Assembly: GCF_022458985.1 (NCBI RefSeq)
Contig: NC_061791.1
Span: forward strand, 820,501 to 884,500
Length of the DNA: 64,000 nucleotides
Direction of reading: 5' to 3'
Source of the DNA: Mugil cephalus
Taxonomy: Eukaryota; Chordata; Actinopteri; Mugiliformes; Mugilidae
Shown: positions 1 through 22,200 of the stretch, one piece after another
How the letters are laid out: every line of letters starts with the position of its first letter
Position numbering within the stretch: the stretch's first letter is position 1
Notes under the pieces: model-generated
Seen by the model: only the letters and a program-made list of their open reading frames with translations
Told to the model about the DNA's origin: nothing
Databases searched by the model: none
Made by a program: the position numbers and the translations under genes

Positions 1-117
1 TCTGAGCTCACAAAAAAGCACAAAAGCTGATTGCTGTGAAATACTTGGAAATTTCAAACCTTAAGAGTGTTATTGTAGAGCACAAGGAGACTTTTTGCAA
101 AAATTTTTTGAATGTTC

Positions 118-433
118 CTGTGTTAAATCCAGATGAATGAATCTCCCATATCTGGTTCCTGGTCCTTAAACTAATGTAAACATGTATTTTTGACATTAGA
201 ACATCATCAACATCATCACATTAGAAACATTAGGACACTTGTTCTTCTTCATGGTTCCTAATAAACCAGTTCAGAGGGGGACCTTGTAGACCACATTAGA
301 CCCTGATTAGACCTGACAACATTTCCTTGATCTTCTCTGATTGGCTCAATGAAAACCACATGACAATAAACCTCACTGAGAGGAACCAGGACACCACGTT
401 ACCACATATGGTTCCTGGTCTGAGGAGGGTTAA
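118..433 (-). repeat. Dispersed TTAA-ended inverted-repeat element, copy 1
   Basis: Read on the minus strand this starts at a TTAA (430-433) followed by CCCTCC and then GAACC-rich sequence. The same sequence recurs on the plus strand at 34804-35530, and its far end is also seen near 15310-15370. The shared TTAA end suggests a piggyBac-type non-autonomous element. The rest of bases 1-511 shows no gene apart from the start of myrfl exon 1. Confidence 0.6.
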
Positions 434-511
434 CCTGAGGATTTTTTTTATTATTATTATTTATGTTCTCCAGACAGCCCCATCCCCTCTGATTCCTCCT
501 TGCTGGGCAGC

Positions 512-12683
<12,172 letters not shown>

Positions 12684-13876
12684 CCAAACATTCAAATTGA
12701 CATTTTGTATATTTTTCTGTCCCTACACTAAGACGACAGTCAGAGGAATCAGAGACGACTGTCGTCACTTCTTCTATAATATTATTATTATTTTTTATTT
12801 TATTTAGATCAGATCCGTAATATTGTGCTATTTAATGTGTTTTACGTTTTATTTCTTTTCTGCTTCGTTAGGCTTCACACAGACTATGGTGCGATTAAAC
12901 TCAGTATATGTCCCATAATTCACTAAAACAACAGGAATAATTACCAGGAGTCCGACATGAGACTTTAAAATCACTCAGATGATCCAAAAGAAAAACGTTT
13001 CTTCTGTTCAGAATAATTAATTCTTTCCCTCGTTTTTGTGTGTTTGTGTAATATTACCTCATTATGCTAAAAAAAACTCTAAAAGTAACGTCACAGACAC
13101 ATTATATCTGTGACCAGCCAATTGTGGGGAATTTAATCCTAAAACGTTTTGTTTTTTTATAAATTATGAAATTTGGAATATATGAAAAAAAAACTGTTGT
13201 TAAAGATGAAATTTAAAAATAAAACGAGTGTCAAGTTACTTATAAAAACAAACACTGATGTAGTTTGAGTCATTTCTGAACGTTAAGATGTTAAAATTTA
13301 TATTTTTTTTTCTAAGAACAAAACTGACTGATTCCTGAACTGCTTTAATAAAACACGTTAGAAAAAATCTGAGTCCGTGTCTCTACCATATAAATACACA
13401 CACACAGTATTTAATGATATTAAATTATTAGGAAAAACTACAATATAGACAACATGAGGTTTGTTTGCATAGAGTAATATCACATTAATATAAGGTAAGT
13501 ATGTGATCCAGTCAATATGAGACATTAGTTTGAAGAATATCATTATGAAATAAATCATAAATATGATGATAAGATGAAGAAGAGAGAGCACTAATGTGTA
13601 TAAATTGCTCAACAGGACTATTTCCATCAGACCAACAGACAAAAACATGTTGAACAATGAATTATGTGAAAATTTCCCTGCGAGTCTCACCACTTTCTCT
13701 TCGTTTCATCTTTTAGGTTTGACCTGAGCAGGTGTAACTCCTTCAGCCGAACACGGCTGCTGATGACTAATTCAGGTGGAGGAGGAACTAATTAGGTGTC
13801 TGAGGCAATCGGCCGCAGGGACCAAGGTAAAGTTGCAGGACGGAAACTAAACACACAGATCAGGAGCGAAACAGAG
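12684..13876. other. myrfl 3' UTR and intergenic spacer
   Basis: AT-rich sequence after the myrfl stop. An AATAAA at 13347-13352 is a plausible polyadenylation signal, which would give a 3' UTR of about 0.7 kb; an earlier AATAAA-like run lies near 13217. An open frame on the minus strand at 13358-13693 has no gene-like features. Nothing else is seen before the next gene. Confidence 0.5.
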
Positions 13877-16800
13877 ATGGACACTCAGCAAACGGTGAGT
13901 GGAAGACGCTTTTAAAGGGTTTTTAAGTTCAGATATGCAAGTTTGAAACAGAATAAATGAATGAATGAATGGTTCTGATCTGCTGCAGGAGTTTTCAGCC
14001 TGATATCAACATTTACCACCTGGATAAATAAAAGAGAAACCAGCTAAAGGGCGTTTAAAAGTAGAAATGTAATTGTAAAATTAATTGTTTGTGAATTTTT
14101 TGACGTTTCTAGTTCTGTTTGTGTCAACGTGTCCAACTCTTAACTTTAAATCTAAAACTATAATGAATCATTGAACCTGTCCTGGGCCCGTACGGGATCG
14201 TCCCTGTGCAGTTAATATTTATACTTTGACTGTTATATTAGAATGATTTAACTAGTTCACCTAAAACAACGCTAAGGCTACTTTATATTAACAACATTAT
14301 ACTGGAGGAAATAAATGTGAGTGTGGTGACAATAAACCTCCTCGTATCCGACCAATAGAAATGTAATTTAAAGAGACGTTTTAGTGATTGTTAGCAGTGA
14401 TTAGAAGCTAGGCTAGGAAGAGCTACTGTTAGCTGGGAGGCTAGGAGAAACTAATATTGGCTGGGAGGCTAGGAAGCACTACGGTTAGCCTGGAGGATTG
14501 GAAGACTTAGCTGGAAGGCTAGGAGGAGCTAGTATTCACTGGGAGGCTAGGAAGAACTAGTATTAGCTGGGGGGCTAGAGAAGCTACTGTTAGCTGGGAG
14601 GCTAGGAGGAACTGGTCTAAACTGGGAGGCCAGGTAGCACTACAGTTAGCCTGGAGTACAGGAAAAGTTACTGTTAGCTGGGATTCTAGGAAGAGCTAGT
14701 ATTAGCTGGGAGGCTTGGAGGAGCTAGTATTAGCTGGGAGGCTTGGAGGAGCTAGTATTAGCTGGGAGGTTAGGAGGAGCTAGTATTAGCTGGGAGGTTA
14801 GGAGGAGCTACTATTAGCCTGGAGGCGCCACGGCTGCAACGTGATAAAATTAATAATAATTAAAAAAGAAGAGCAGAATTTGATTCCAGACATTTTATTC
14901 ATTTTGAACGTTCAGGAGGACGGTGTCTTGTGAAGTTCTTCAGACCTGAAGCTCAGGTAACAGAAGCATCAGCTGAGTGGTTTTAGGGTCAGTGATGACG
15001 CGACAGACCCCTGCGGGTTAATTAGATTGGACCAGCGAGGTAAATCCAAACAAAACAAAAGAAGACAATGACCAGGTGTAGCGTTCCTAAGCTGATACAG
15101 GTAACTAATCTCCACTCAGCTATCAGTGTTAGCATCAGGGTGTCGTCTGTCAGCCCCAGAGACTGAGTGACGGATGGACGGGTGGACAAATAATAATAAT
15201 AATAATAATAGTAATAATAATAATAATAATAGTAATAAAAATAATAGTAATAATAATAATAATAATAATAACCTTTATTTAACCCTCCTATTCTTTGGGT
15301 CAATTTGACTTAGTTTAAGGACGAGGAACCAGATATGAGACCAGAACCAGATATGAGACATTCATTCATCTGGTTTTAACTCAGGAACATTAAAGAAATT
15401 TCAAAAATGTCACAAAACTAAAGACGTCTTCTTATGTCCTATGATACGTATTTTAATTAATGCTCTCTAAAGAGTTAAAGTACTGATAACATTTTCGGGT
15501 CTTGGCAGCCTCATGTAAATCCAAACTGCAAACAATGAAGTCCCGACGTCCTCAAACGAGTACTTGCTATATAGCAACATTGTGGCCTCTTGATAAAAAT
15601 TTGTTCAAACTAGAAACGATAATAAGAATAAATAAGTTTTAACCGTAAAGTTTCATGAGGTTTTGTCCTGTGATCGTCTGTAGAATGAATCATGTTTTCT
15701 CTGACTGGTGCATTGACCCTTTGCTGCCACTAGATGGCAGACTAAACCCTCCACTTAACGTCCCCATATGAGGACGCAGGGTCTCAGGAGGTTAATGTCA
15801 TTTTTGCATTTTTTATACAGTTATTCCTCTGTTTCACTCTGTTCTCTGTTAGTGAGAGCTGTGAACGCAACACTGAGACCTAGAACTAAACAGAACTTCT
15901 TTTTCTTCACATATGTCCAGTTGTTCGTTGCCTGTTTTATAATAATTCAGTTCATTAAACTTTTCTCATGTTCGTCTTTGCTTATTGTTATTTATAGGTT
16001 AATGTGCTGTTGTGTGACTAGTTCGGCCTCTTTCAGATCAAACTGGGCTGAATGTGGCCTCCAGACCGTCCTATAGATGGAGGGTAGAGGAGGCACGATC
16101 ACCTTTATGTATTATGTACAGATGCCTCCTGTCACCGCGGTAACTGTTGCCGTGGGGAACTTTCTCTCTCTCTCTCTGTCTCTGTATCTCTCTCCCTCTG
16201 TCCTCCTCCTCCTCCTCCTCCTCCTCCAGACTCCTGTAATTAACTGAAACTTTATCCTTTGTTTCAGGTCAGAGTCGGAGCTCGACTTCTCTCTCAGATT
16301 CAGGAGGAGTCAGACAGCAGAGAGCAAAGGTACCGAGACACGAGACCCGACCGTGATTCTTATTCTGACGAGGGATTAGACTTAGATAGAATTTAGTCGT
16401 CCACAAGATTAAATAGTTTGGTCACAGTAGATTAGTAGAACACTTTAAAAAACACAGGTAAAAGGAAAGATGAAATTAAATTGAAATATAGTTCAACTAA
16501 TTAGGAAATAGAGAAAGTTATTGTTGCTGTAGTGATTGTTCAATGATTGTTCAACGTTTTTCAGGCCCCAAACTGAAGCAGAGATTAAACAGAGATATGA
16601 TATGTAATATTGGCTCATTTTCCAGAATAAACTAATTCACTTATTTGTTTTCTATTTGTCTGAGTTTCAGGAAATTAAAATCTGTTGATGTTTTGAGTCG
16701 TTTTAAAAAACTTTTAAGTGAAACTATAATTATATCAAATCAAACATGTTACCAAGTTAAAGCTGTGATGGAAACATTGTTCCTGCAGAAGAAATGGAAA

Positions 16801-17893
16801 CTCTGTCAGGTCTGATCCGTGTGATGGTGCTGATAAGTGACCTGAGCGGATGAACGTGTTACTGTGTGGAAACCAGGTCACATGGACGAGGATGTGTGTG
16901 TTTGTCTGGACTCTGAGGACGTTCGTTTCTTTTTGATCTGGTTTTGTTTTTTTGGACGGACGAGGACGGAGCAGAAGGCCTGGTCCTCACAAAGACAGGA
17001 TTACAGACGTGTGTGTGTGTTCATTAGTTCTGTCAATCAGCTGCTCGACAAGATCACAACACGATGAAGTGAAACATGAACTCGTCTCTCCATCAGCACC
17101 TGTTTCCTGCCTCCCATCGTCCAGCAGCAGACGGGCAGACCAGGCAGACCCGGTGAACCAGGCAGACCAGGCAGACCCGGTGAACCAGGCAGACCAGGCA
17201 GACCCGGTGAACCAGGCAGACCAGGTAGACCCGGTGAACCAGGCAGACCAGGTCCAGCCCAGGTGAAGAGACAGAAAGTGAGGCGAGCGTCTGAACCAGC
17301 GTCTCTGGCTCTGTACGACCAGCAGAGGACGATGGAGGCCGACAGGAGTCTCCTGGAGGAGGTAATACACCAAATCACATCCCTTAATGCTTTTAAATGA
17401 AAGAGATCTGCACATGAATGGAGTTAAAATTAATCTCACGTTTACAAAAGACAAGAAAATAACAATACAACAATAACAATGCATCTGGCTTCCTTCCTTC
17501 CTTCTTTCCTTCCTTCCTACCTTTAGGTCCATCTGGAGACTTTATTTATTAGTCAGGTTGTGTATTTCTGCAGCATTTTAGGAATTGGTGGATTTAAGGA
17601 CTTTAAATAACATAGGTAGATATACTTTTGCACCCCCTTGTGGCAAAGCATGGAATTACCTCAACATATCTAATCGCAACGATGAGACTAATAGTAACTC
17701 TAAGGTGCGTTTGTTTCAGCTCACCCACATCGAGGCGGAGCTTCGTGAGTCTCTGCGTCTGGATGTGGAGCGACAGCAAGAAGCCGAATTCCTCCGTCAG
17801 CAGGAAAACAAGCTGCTGCAGCAGAACCTGTGTTACCTGAGTCTGAGCCAGCGAGTGGCCAAGTACGAAGAACACCTGCAAACACACACCTGA
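13877..17893 (+). CDS. Unrecognised coiled-coil protein with collagen-like Gly-X-Y stretch
   Basis: I do not recognise this gene. Model: 13877-13894, 16268-16329, about 17139-17361 and 17720-17893, which joins in frame to about 158 residues. The start MDTQQT is followed by a GTGAGT donor. Exon 2 is short and charged ([18 protein letters not shown]). Exon 3 carries GRPGRPGEP repeated four times and then a basic segment with VRRASEP. Exon 4 is a Leu/Gln/Glu-rich coiled coil (about 50 residues) ending LQTHT. There is no signal peptide, which is odd for a collagen-like protein. The acceptor of exon 3 is ambiguous because every GGCAG of the repeat keeps the frame, so the Gly-X-Y length in mRNA may vary. 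A weak donor before the stop (about 17860) could instead join the exon-like segment at 18057. Even spacing of intact frames and phases supports a real gene; function unknown. Confidence 0.55.
14395..14825 (+). repeat. Minisatellite, about 28-base unit
   Basis: Some 14 imperfect units of the type GGGAGGCTAGGAGGAGCTAG plus TATTAGCT, in intron 1 of the coiled-coil gene. Confidence 0.85.
15190..15272 (+). repeat. TAA trinucleotide microsatellite
   Basis: (TAA)n broken by a few GTA units; it creates a tyrosine-run frame on the other strand that is not a gene. Confidence 0.9.
15279..15795. mobile_element. TTAA-flanked MITE (piggyBac-like ends)
   Basis: Begins TTAACCCTCCT and ends AGGAGGTTAA, so the inverted termini sit on TTAA target sites, the hallmark of piggyBac-type insertion. 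The right half, including GTCCCCATATGAGGACGC, matches the right half of the element at 31172-31661. The left part carries the GAACCAGATATGAGACC words of the repeat at 34804. No coding capacity. Confidence 0.7.
17135..17254 (+). repeat. 27-base tandem repeat encoding GRPGRPGEP
   Basis: Four copies of GGCAGACCAGGCAGACCC plus GGTGAACCA, and a truncated fifth. In the frame shared with the downstream coiled-coil exon it reads as collagen-like Gly-X-Y triplets. The other plus frame (QADPVNQ) and a minus frame (GLPGSPG) are also open but do not connect to other exons. Confidence 0.85.
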
Positions 17894-18056
17894 GCGTCCA
17901 AGACGTTACTACCTCATTTTAAAGACACAAATAATACAAGTACACAGAGAGATGTACACTTTAATACCAAAAGTATTATAAAGCCAGGATTTATGGTGGG
18001 AGGAGACTTCTACTTAGAATAAACTCTGACTTTGTTTGAACTCTGTTTCCTGCAGA

Positions 18057-18165
18057 CCGTGGGTCAGCAGCTACTTCAGGAAGTTCCCCATGCACATCTA
18101 CTGCCTGCCCGTCCAGGCTGCCAATCACAAGGGCAGGAGGCGGAGCCTAATGAAGAGGCGATGAC
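18057..18165 (+). other. Exon-like segment downstream of the coiled-coil gene
   Basis: A strong acceptor (pyrimidines plus TGCAG ending at 18056) is followed by an open frame containing PWVSSYFRKFPMHIYCLP and ending MKRR-stop. An AATAAA lies at 18240-18245. It would be in frame if exon 4 of the preceding gene used a weak GTACGA donor near 17860. It may equally be 3' UTR or chance. Confidence 0.3.
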
Positions 18166-18249
18166 GTACAAATACGTTGAAAATATACTGTACATATTGC
18201 ATTGAGACATGAACCAGGTTTATGTAGGTTTGTTGTAAAAATAAATTGG

Positions 18250-19203
18250 GCAAGAAAATCGTTAAAATTCTGAGGTGCTACTAGCCTGGTAGCTAGCCCG
18301 AACTACGAGATTTTAGCGGAAGAAAAGTTGTTCAGGAGTCATTCTGTTCCTGTTTGGGGGCGGAGCTTAATGTGATGATGACCAGAGAGTAATAGTAGTA
18401 ACATAAAAATATCACTAATATCAACTGAACAATCTCTAGAAGTCAAAGTGTTACTTTAACGACTTTGTTGCATTTTTTGTCATTTTTTGCAAGTTTTATG
18501 TGTCAAGAAACTAAACAATTAAAATATCAAATGAAATCTATGAGCTCTGTTGGGGATGTCAGGTGCTTCCACTCTGCGAATTAATAAATGATCCTTAAGT
18601 CTTGAAAGTAGCACAGCTTATTAATGTGCTGGTGACTATTTATAATGTTTATTATTTAGAAAATACATCATTTTGAGATTGTTTACGTTTTTACAGGCGA
18701 CATTCGTGTGTTATACATTTATTTTATTTACTCACGTCTACATTTAAGGTGCAGATACACATATAGAAACAGTACAAACACACTTTAAACTGATATTCAG
18801 ATTTCATCAGCTGCGTTTCTGTTTCTGTTCATGTTCAGGACTTAAAAATAAAACCGTTTAATATGTTGTTACACAGTGATTGATTTATTATTATATACAG
18901 TGAAATAATCCCAGTGTGTGTCCACATATGAGCACGTTTTCTTTTCTCCAAAAACGACCCTCGTTTAAAGATAATACTTAGTTTTTCTACTTCTCTACGA
19001 ACCACAAACACCAAAGAGAAATTAAAAATACACATCGAAAAAAAAGCTGGGAAAATCAAAGAAATAATCATAATAAAAAAACAGTGGTGTGTTACCATGA
19101 TTGGCCTTGAACGCCACATCACGTTTTTACGTAATTACGTCACTGCCCCATCCTTTCCTTCTTCTGAGTGCGTGCACGGCTTCAGCCCAGAATCACATTC
19201 ATC
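18250..19203. other. Spacer before cct2
   Basis: AT-rich spacer with no supported gene. LRRC10, a single-exon gene next to CCT2 in human, is not found here or elsewhere in the window. Confidence 0.5.
19135..19142 (+). promoter_or_regulatory. CRE/ATF-type site in the cct2 promoter
   Basis: TTACGTCA sits about 60 bases before the cct2 ATG, in a TATA-less pyrimidine-rich stretch, with an inverted CCAAT (ATTGG) near 19099. This fits a housekeeping promoter. Binding is inferred from motif only. Confidence 0.4.
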
Positions 19204-22200
19204 ATGGTGAGTTTATTCTCAGATTTCCTCTTTTATTAAACCGATGGAGACGATTAAAACACGACATCTCTCTTCTGACCATGGTCGTGTTCATGTAGAT
19301 TCTGCTGCATCGCTTCTAAACTGCGCTGCTTTAATTACTTTTAAGTAATGTGGCTTTGTCTTAGCTAGCGGTGCTAACCGGTGAGAAAGCACATGGGCGT
19401 TATAAATGGGCTAGCGGCTAAGCTAACGGCCTTATTACAGATATGTGCTTCTAAACAGGATGTACGGACGCTCTCGGGTTTGAAGAAGCCGTCTTTGTAT
19501 TTACTTTATTGTTTAATAGCGTGTTTGCTGAAGTCTGTTCGTTATTCTGACTCGAAGTTAGCCCGTTAGCATGCTAGGCTAGCTTGTCACTTGGGCTTTG
19601 TGGTTGTCAGAGAGGAACAAATGAATAGTTAGTGGATAAATAATTATCGATGAATAAGAAGGAACAGACAGATGATTCATATTTAAATGTACTTTATCTA
19701 TACCCGCAGATTTAAGTAGTATTTTTAAGTTTTGTATTGTTTTTTTCGTCATTTGTCAAAAAGCTTCTAGCGGTTTCCAGGATGAAAGGGGCGGGGCTTC
19801 ACTGATGCTACCTTTAATGGTGCTCGGAATAAATAATGCGACCCACGCCCAGAATCCATCAACTCCATCGTAGCTTCTTCCTGTTTCTTAGTTTTTCGTA
19901 TTTATTTATTCTTGCAGCTTCTTTAAATTTAAATATTTGCTGGTTACCTTCGTTTTAGTTTAAGGCCAATTATATATATTTATTAATATATAGTATTTAT
20001 TTTCAAATGATAGTTTGTTTTATAGAGTCAGTATTGCAAATTCAACAGCAACTAAAACCTTAAAAAGGAGGCGTTTACTGACTCTCTGCTCCGTTAAACT
20101 TAAGTGTAATATATTGTGGTCATCATGGGTCATCGTGTGCATCTGTTCATGGTCCTGATTGGTTATTTTTTTTAGGCGTCCTTATCGATGGCCCCGGTCA
20201 ATATCTTCAGACATGGAGCCGACGAAGAAAAAGCAGAAACTGCTCGACTGGTGAGTTTATTCCTGATGTGTTGGTGATTTTAAATTTAAACACGTAAATG
20301 TCTGAAACGCTGCTTCATCTTTATCGTCGTCGTTGTTGTTTTTCCACTCAGTCGTCTTTCATTGGCGCCATCGCTATCGGAGATCTGGTGAAGAGCACCC
20401 TGGGGCCTAAAGGCATGGTGGGTCATTCACAGGAAGGATGATGATGATGTTAAACTGTGATGGTGTGAGGACAGGACGCTGTCTTGTGTTGTTAACCCCC
20501 CTCGTCCTCTCCGTCTCCAGGATAAGATCTTGTTGGGTGGAGGGAAGGGAGGGACGGTGACGGTGACCAACGACGGGGCGACCATCCTGAAAGCCATCGG
20601 AGTCGACAACCCAGCGGCAAAAGTTCTGGTTGGTGAGTGAAGACGAGACGGTCGATCTTTGTTTTGGTTCGTCCCCTCGTCTCCTTGTCCCCTCGTCCTA
20701 GTTATCAACCTTTGTGTCTCCAGACATGTCCAAGACTCAGGACGATGAAGTCGGAGACGGGACGACCTCGGTCACCGTCCTCGCTGCAGAGCTGCTCCGG
20801 GTAAATGTCCATTCTCTATCTGACGGACGTGTCCAGACGAAGAGTTTTGTCCTCGTTAGTAACCGTCTCTGTCCCCTATTGCAGGAGGCGGAGCTTCTGA
20901 TCGCCAAGAAGATCCACCCACAGACCATCATCTCTGGATGGAGGAAGGCGACGCAGGTGGCCAGAGACGCTCTGAGGGAGGCGGCCGTGGACCACAGGTC
21001 AGAGGACACGTCAATTAGATACGAACGATCTTCTGAGTTTCTACCAAATATTTTTTTGTAGTTTTTCATTATTGATGTTTTATTTGTGTTATAATCCAAA
21101 TAGAAAAACTAGGAAAGAAAAGATTAAAGGGATGAAATAAGGAAGGAAAGGAAGGGAAAAAGTAAAGATCGTGCCATCGTGTGGTCGCTTGAACGTTGCG
21201 TTCCTCCGGTCTCCATAGCAACGACCCGGCCCGTTTCCAGGAGGACCTCCTGAACATCGCCAGGACGACGCTGTCCTCCAAGCTGCTGACCCACCACAAA
21301 GACCACTTCTCCCAGCTCGCCGTGGACGCCGTCATGAGGCTGAAGGGCTCCGGGAACCTGGAGGCCATCCATGTCATCAAGAAGCTGGGCGGCAGCCTCA
21401 CCGACTCCTACCTGGACGAGGGTTAGCCCCGCCCCCTTTTCTTTTAACCCTCCTCTTGCTTCTGATTGGTGACTGGGCTCTGATTGTGTCCTCCTCCTCG
21501 TCCTCGTCTCTGTGTCCAGGTTTCCTGTTGGACAAGAAGATCGGAGTGAACCAACCGAAGAGGCTGGAGAACGTTAAGATCCTGATCGCCAACACCGGCA
21601 TGGACACCGACAAGATCAAGGTACGGACCCACATCCTGGACTCCAGTCTGGTCCAGTCTGGTTTCATTCAGATTAATCATCATCATTGTCGCGTTTGTGT
21701 CCGTCAGATCTTCGGCTCCAGGGTTCGCGTCGACTCCACAGCGAAAGTTGCAGAGATCGAACTGGCAGAGAAGGAGAAGATGAAGGAGAAGGTCGATCGG
21801 ATCCTGAAACACGGCATCAGCTGCTTCATCAACAGGTAAAAACCACCTCTAACGTGACGCCGGAGCTGGTAGAGCTCCCCCTGGTGGCTGGAGGTTGTAG
21901 TGTAGGTCATAAGCTCCACCTCCTCCGTGTTAGTGGGCGGAGCTCGGGCCGAACTAAAACATTAAAATATTTATCCATATTTATATACAGTCTATGGTGG
22001 AGTCCATATTTATATACAGTCTATGGAGGAGTCCATATTTCTATACAGTCTACAGCTGATTCTTTGTTTACGTCCAGACAGCTGATCTATAACTACCCGG
22101 AGCAGCTCTTCGCTCAGGCCGGCGTCATGGCCATCGAACACGCCGACTTCGCCGGAGTGGAGCGTCTCGCCCTCGTCACCGGTGAGTAAATGTTAATACT

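Noticed and set aside
13358-13693. 111-residue minus-strand frame after myrfl
   Set aside because: AT-rich hydrophobic translation with no signal of splicing, promoter or family.
15022-15303. Tyrosine-run frame on the minus strand
   Set aside because: Translation of the TAA microsatellite.
16952-17266. Plus-strand QADPVNQ repeat frame
   Set aside because: Another frame of the 27-base repeat; it stops soon after and does not join the coiled-coil exon.
17037-17378. Minus-strand GLPGSPG collagen-like frame
   Set aside because: Complement of the 27-base repeat; no exons or splice sites on that strand.
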